DNA from: Poriferisodalis sp965204195 | GTDB taxonomy: Bacteria > Actinomycetota > Acidimicrobiia > Acidimicrobiales > Poriferisodalaceae | Assembly: GCF_965204195.1 (NCBI RefSeq) | Contig: NZ_OZ241975.1 | Location: 1,984,001-2,048,000, forward strand | Direction: 5' to 3' | Length of the DNA stretch: 64,000 bases | Shown here: positions 61,604 through 64,000 of the stretch, in pieces | Position numbering within the stretch: position 1 is the stretch's first letter | Layout of the letters: every line of letters begins with the position of its first letter | Program-made: the position numbers and the translations under genes | Notes under the pieces: model-generated | The model's database searches: none | The model's input: only the letters and a program-made list of their open reading frames with translations | Told to the model about the DNA's origin: nothing

Positions 61604-63007
61604 TCATCTGCGGAGTCTCAGCAGGGCCGCCACGGCCGCTGAGGCTCGAGCAGGAATGGGCAGGAAGTTGCCTTGAGCATCGACGCTCGGTCCAGCCACC
61701 AGGACGATGCGTGCCGTCACGAGCAGCGCGATCAGCACATGCGCTGCGGCCATCACGAGGTAGAACGCATTCAGCGTCACCGACATCGCGAGCGCGGCCA
61801 CCGTCGGCCCGATCAGGGCACCGACGCCGTTCATGCGCACGAGCACGGCGCTGGCGCTGGCTCGCTGCTCATCTCGCAGCCAGTCGTTGGTCTGCGCCAC
61901 GGCCATGGAGTAGATGGGGTAGGCGAATGCTCCCATCAGAGCCATCACTGCGAGGCCTGCAACTGTGCGCTCGTCGAGTGCGAGCATCGCCAGGCAGCCC
62001 GATGCCGCCGCAAGCGCAGCCAGCAGGATCACCACGCGCCGAGGCACGCTGTCGGACAGGCGGCCAAGCGGGATCTGCCCGAACAGGCTGCCGATCATCG
62101 GCGCACCCACGAACAGCGCGACCTCGAAGGGCGTGAGCCCCCGGTTGGCGGCGTACACCGCTCCGAGACCCGAGATGGAGCCCAGCGCTCCGCCGACCAG
62201 GAATGCCACGATCACCCCGGTCGGCGCTGTTTGCAGCATCGCCCTCAGGCTGAGCGGCTCGGGCACGACCACTGGCGGGTTGGCCGAAGCCGACAGTGAC
62301 ATCGGAACCAGTGCCAGCGACACCAGCACCGAGGAGACGGCGAACAAGGTGAAACCGTTCACGTCGGCTGTGGTGACCAGGAATTGGCCGGTCGCGATCG
62401 AGCCCATGGTGACGACCATGTAGGTAGCGATCATCTGACCGCGGTTGCGGTTGGTGGCCAGCTCGTTCAGCCATGTCTCGGCTACCACCACCAGCGCTGC
62501 GAGGCACATGCCCCACACCAGCCGGCATGCGCCCCAGACCAACGGGGTCACGAATACGGCCTGCACCAGCGTGACGCTGCTGCCCAGCGAGGCGAGTGCG
62601 GCGAAGACGCGCACATGACCCACTTGACGCAGCAGCCGCGGCGCCAGCGCAGCGCCCACCAGGAAGCCGGCAAAGTTCATGGCCATCACCAGCCCAGCCA
62701 CTGTCGAGCTGAAGCCTTCGCTTTCGGCCCGCACGCCCAGCAGCGTGTTCTGGAGCCCATGGCCGGCCATGAGCAGCGTGATGCCGCCGAACAGCGCTGC
62801 GCTCCGGCTGAATCGGCCGGCAAGCGCCGGACCGCCGACGACCGGTGCGGCCTGATCGACGTCGCTCGACTGCTGCTGTTGCTGCTGCTCGGCGGCCAAT
62901 GTGCGTGCACGCCGCCGCACCCGTGCTCGCCGTGTCTGGCGTGCAGTGCTCGTTGCTCCGTCCTCGGAGGTCGGGGTCGGTTCAGGTGCTGGCGTCTGCG
63001 CCGACAC
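61604..63007 (-). CDS. MFS transporter
   Basis: This 467-residue permease has a hydrophilic N-terminus of about 70 residues rich in Arg and Gln, then 12 predicted membrane segments. The motif-A-like loops are MNFAGFLVGAALAPRLLRQV and IPLGRLSDSVPRRVVIL. It belongs to the sugar/drug-efflux type of MFS; no substrate can be named. It lies 28 bp upstream of the DMT gene, and the Fe-S protein gene ends 6 bp upstream, so the three minus-strand genes may be one transcript. Confidence 0.87.
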   Translation of the reverse strand: MSAQTPAPEPTPTSEDGATSTARQTRRARVRRRARTLAAEQQQQQQSSDVDQAAPVVGGPALAGRFSRSAALFGGITLLMAGHGLQNTLLGVRAESEGFSSTVAGLVMAMNFAGFLVGAALAPRLLRQVGHVRVFAALASLGSSVTLVQAVFVTPLVWGACRLVWGMCLAALVVVAETWLNELATNRNRGQMIATYMVVTMGSIATGQFLVTTADVNGFTLFAVSSVLVSLALVPMSLSASANPPVVVPEPLSLRAMLQTAPTGVIVAFLVGGALGSISGLGAVYAANRGLTPFEVALFVGAPMIGSLFGQIPLGRLSDSVPRRVVILLAALAAASGCLAMLALDERTVAGLAVMALMGAFAYPIYSMAVAQTNDWLRDEQRASASAVLVRMNGVGALIGPTVAALAMSVTLNAFYLVMAAAHVLIALLVTARIVLVAGPSVDAQGNFLPIPARASAAVAALLRLRR

Positions 63008-63013
63008 CTGCGG

Positions 63014-63970
63014 CTAGTGCTCCGCTGCCGATGTTGTGGGGGGCTCGAACGCTGGAGCGTGCACGTATTGCCAGCCGAACCGGCCCTTGATGCACAGATG
63101 GCCGCTGGTCACCGAGTGATCGGCAGGCGACGTAACTTTCACGATGCGCTCGTCCTGCACATGCAGTTCGAGATTGCAGCCCACACCGCAGTAGGAGCAC
63201 ACCGTGCGGGTGACGCTCTGATCGTCAGGTCGCCACTCCCCCACGGCGCGCAAGTCGAACTCGGTACGGAACTGCAAGGCGCCGGTGGGGCACACCGCCA
63301 CGCAGTTGCCGCAGTACACGCAGGCGCTGTCGGGGAGCTCGACGTCGTACTCGGTGCGTATGCGGGCATCGAATCCGCGTCCTGCCACTGCGATGGCGAA
63401 GGTGTGCTGGGCATCGTCGCCGCAGGCCTCGACGCACTTGTAGCAGAGCACGCAGCGGTCGTACGCACGGATGTACAGATCGTCCTGGATGCGCACAGGT
63501 TCGTCGACACGCTCGGGCTCGGGGCGCAAGGGCAGATCACCGCCGCCGTCGTCCGCCGAGCTGCCGGAGTCGCCTCGGATGCCCGAGCCCTCGTAACGGG
63601 CAGGATCGGCGCCATAGATTCGTGACCAGTCGGCAATCTCTGACGCCTGTGAGAGGTCATTCGCCGAGCCGAGGAACTCCAGCACCATGCGCCGGCTGTG
63701 GCGCACTCGTTCGGAATCGGTGCTGATCTGCATCCCCGCCTCAGCCGGTCGTGAGCACGCCGGCACGAGGGTGCGAGACCCTTCGAGCTCCACGACGCAG
63801 ACACGGCAGACGTTCACCGGCGTGAGGTTGGGCGCCCAGCAGATGGTGGGCGTGTCGACGTCGGCTGCCGTGCAGGCCGCCAGGATCGTCTCCCCCTCGG
63901 GCACCGTCACTTCGCGTCCGTCGATGCTCAGCGTCACCTGCCGGTCACTGCTGCCATTGCCAGAACTCAT
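63014..63970 (-). CDS. Formate-dehydrogenase/NuoG-type Fe-S protein ending before the Mo domain
   Basis: This 318-residue protein starts with a 2Fe-2S domain (Cys44, Cys55, Cys58, Cys72). A His/Cys region and two 4Fe-4S clusters follow (CVLCYKCVEAC and CVYCGNCVAVC), then the first 4Fe-4S segment of the molybdopterin family (CSYCGVGC and SGHLCIKGRFGW). It stops soon after that boundary with a short unrelated tail; the catalytic Mo/W domain is not downstream. It may pair with a separate catalytic subunit beyond the right edge. GGAG precedes the ATG at 63970. Confidence 0.8.
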   Translation of the reverse strand: MSSGNGSSDRQVTLSIDGREVTVPEGETILAACTAADVDTPTICWAPNLTPVNVCRVCVVELEGSRTLVPACSRPAEAGMQISTDSERVRHSRRMVLEFLGSANDLSQASEIADWSRIYGADPARYEGSGIRGDSGSSADDGGGDLPLRPEPERVDEPVRIQDDLYIRAYDRCVLCYKCVEACGDDAQHTFAIAVAGRGFDARIRTEYDVELPDSACVYCGNCVAVCPTGALQFRTEFDLRAVGEWRPDDQSVTRTVCSYCGVGCNLELHVQDERIVKVTSPADHSVTSGHLCIKGRFGWQYVHAPAFEPPTTSAAEH

Positions 63971-64000
63971 AGTTGCTCGTCTCCTAGCAGACCCAGCCGC

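Overview
The window is high-GC DNA from an actinobacterium. It carries a complete Pup-proteasome locus in canonical order (trmI, serine protease, mpa/ARC, dop, pup, prcB, prcA, pafA), a tatA-tatC-helY block, many GTG starts and many GTGA/ATGA start-stop overlaps. Together with a ThyX-type protein, D-aminoacylase-like amidohydrolases and a corrinoid methyltransferase operon, this fits Acidimicrobiia (marine or host-associated lineages) best. The class assignment is inference; Actinobacteria is secure.

Core block, 1-25001. The 3' end of trmI is followed by a lipoprotein-like trypsin protease. A minus-strand ferredoxin comes next; its 3' end is embedded in a 36-bp tandem repeat. The proteasome genes occupy 1974-8684; Pup ends in Gly-Gly-Glu, so it should not need deamidation. 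A DUF3866 protein, signal peptidase I, a glycerophosphodiesterase, TatA/B, TatC, HelY helicase, a tandem-ThyX protein, a GNAT enzyme, a NUDIX hydrolase, an Arg-rich conserved protein and a type IIA topoisomerase pair (A then B subunit) follow.

Accessory island, about 25002-45660. Coding here is looser and interrupted by insertion-sequence debris. It holds hipBA with a readable leaderless promoter, a membrane coiled-coil protein, an HsdM N-terminal remnant, and a single-polypeptide type ISP restriction-modification enzyme (nuclease, helicase, N6-methylase, specificity domain) broken by a run of 16 G. It continues with a HEPN-like gene and its small partner, a truncated IS3 element joined to an IS30-type tail, and a ParB-like/nuclease-like/cytosine-methyltransferase module. 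A HAD hydrolase, a DUF4238 gene pair and a secreted transglycosylase-like protein complete it. Related sequence elements at 26762-26830 and 44481-44590 may mark old mobile-element ends.

Metabolic block, 45683-64000. An N-acyl-D-amino-acid deacylase-like amidohydrolase and a DsbA-like oxidoreductase precede an SNF2 helicase operon and prolyl-tRNA synthetase. The operon at 54502-60731 encodes a corrinoid protein, DUF1638, a pterin-binding methyltransferase, a RACo-type reductive activator and a non-pyrrolysine MttB-family methyltransferase. This is a complete predicted route from a methylated amine to tetrahydrofolate. DMT and MFS exporters and a formate-dehydrogenase-type Fe-S protein that stops at the molybdopterin-domain boundary end the window.
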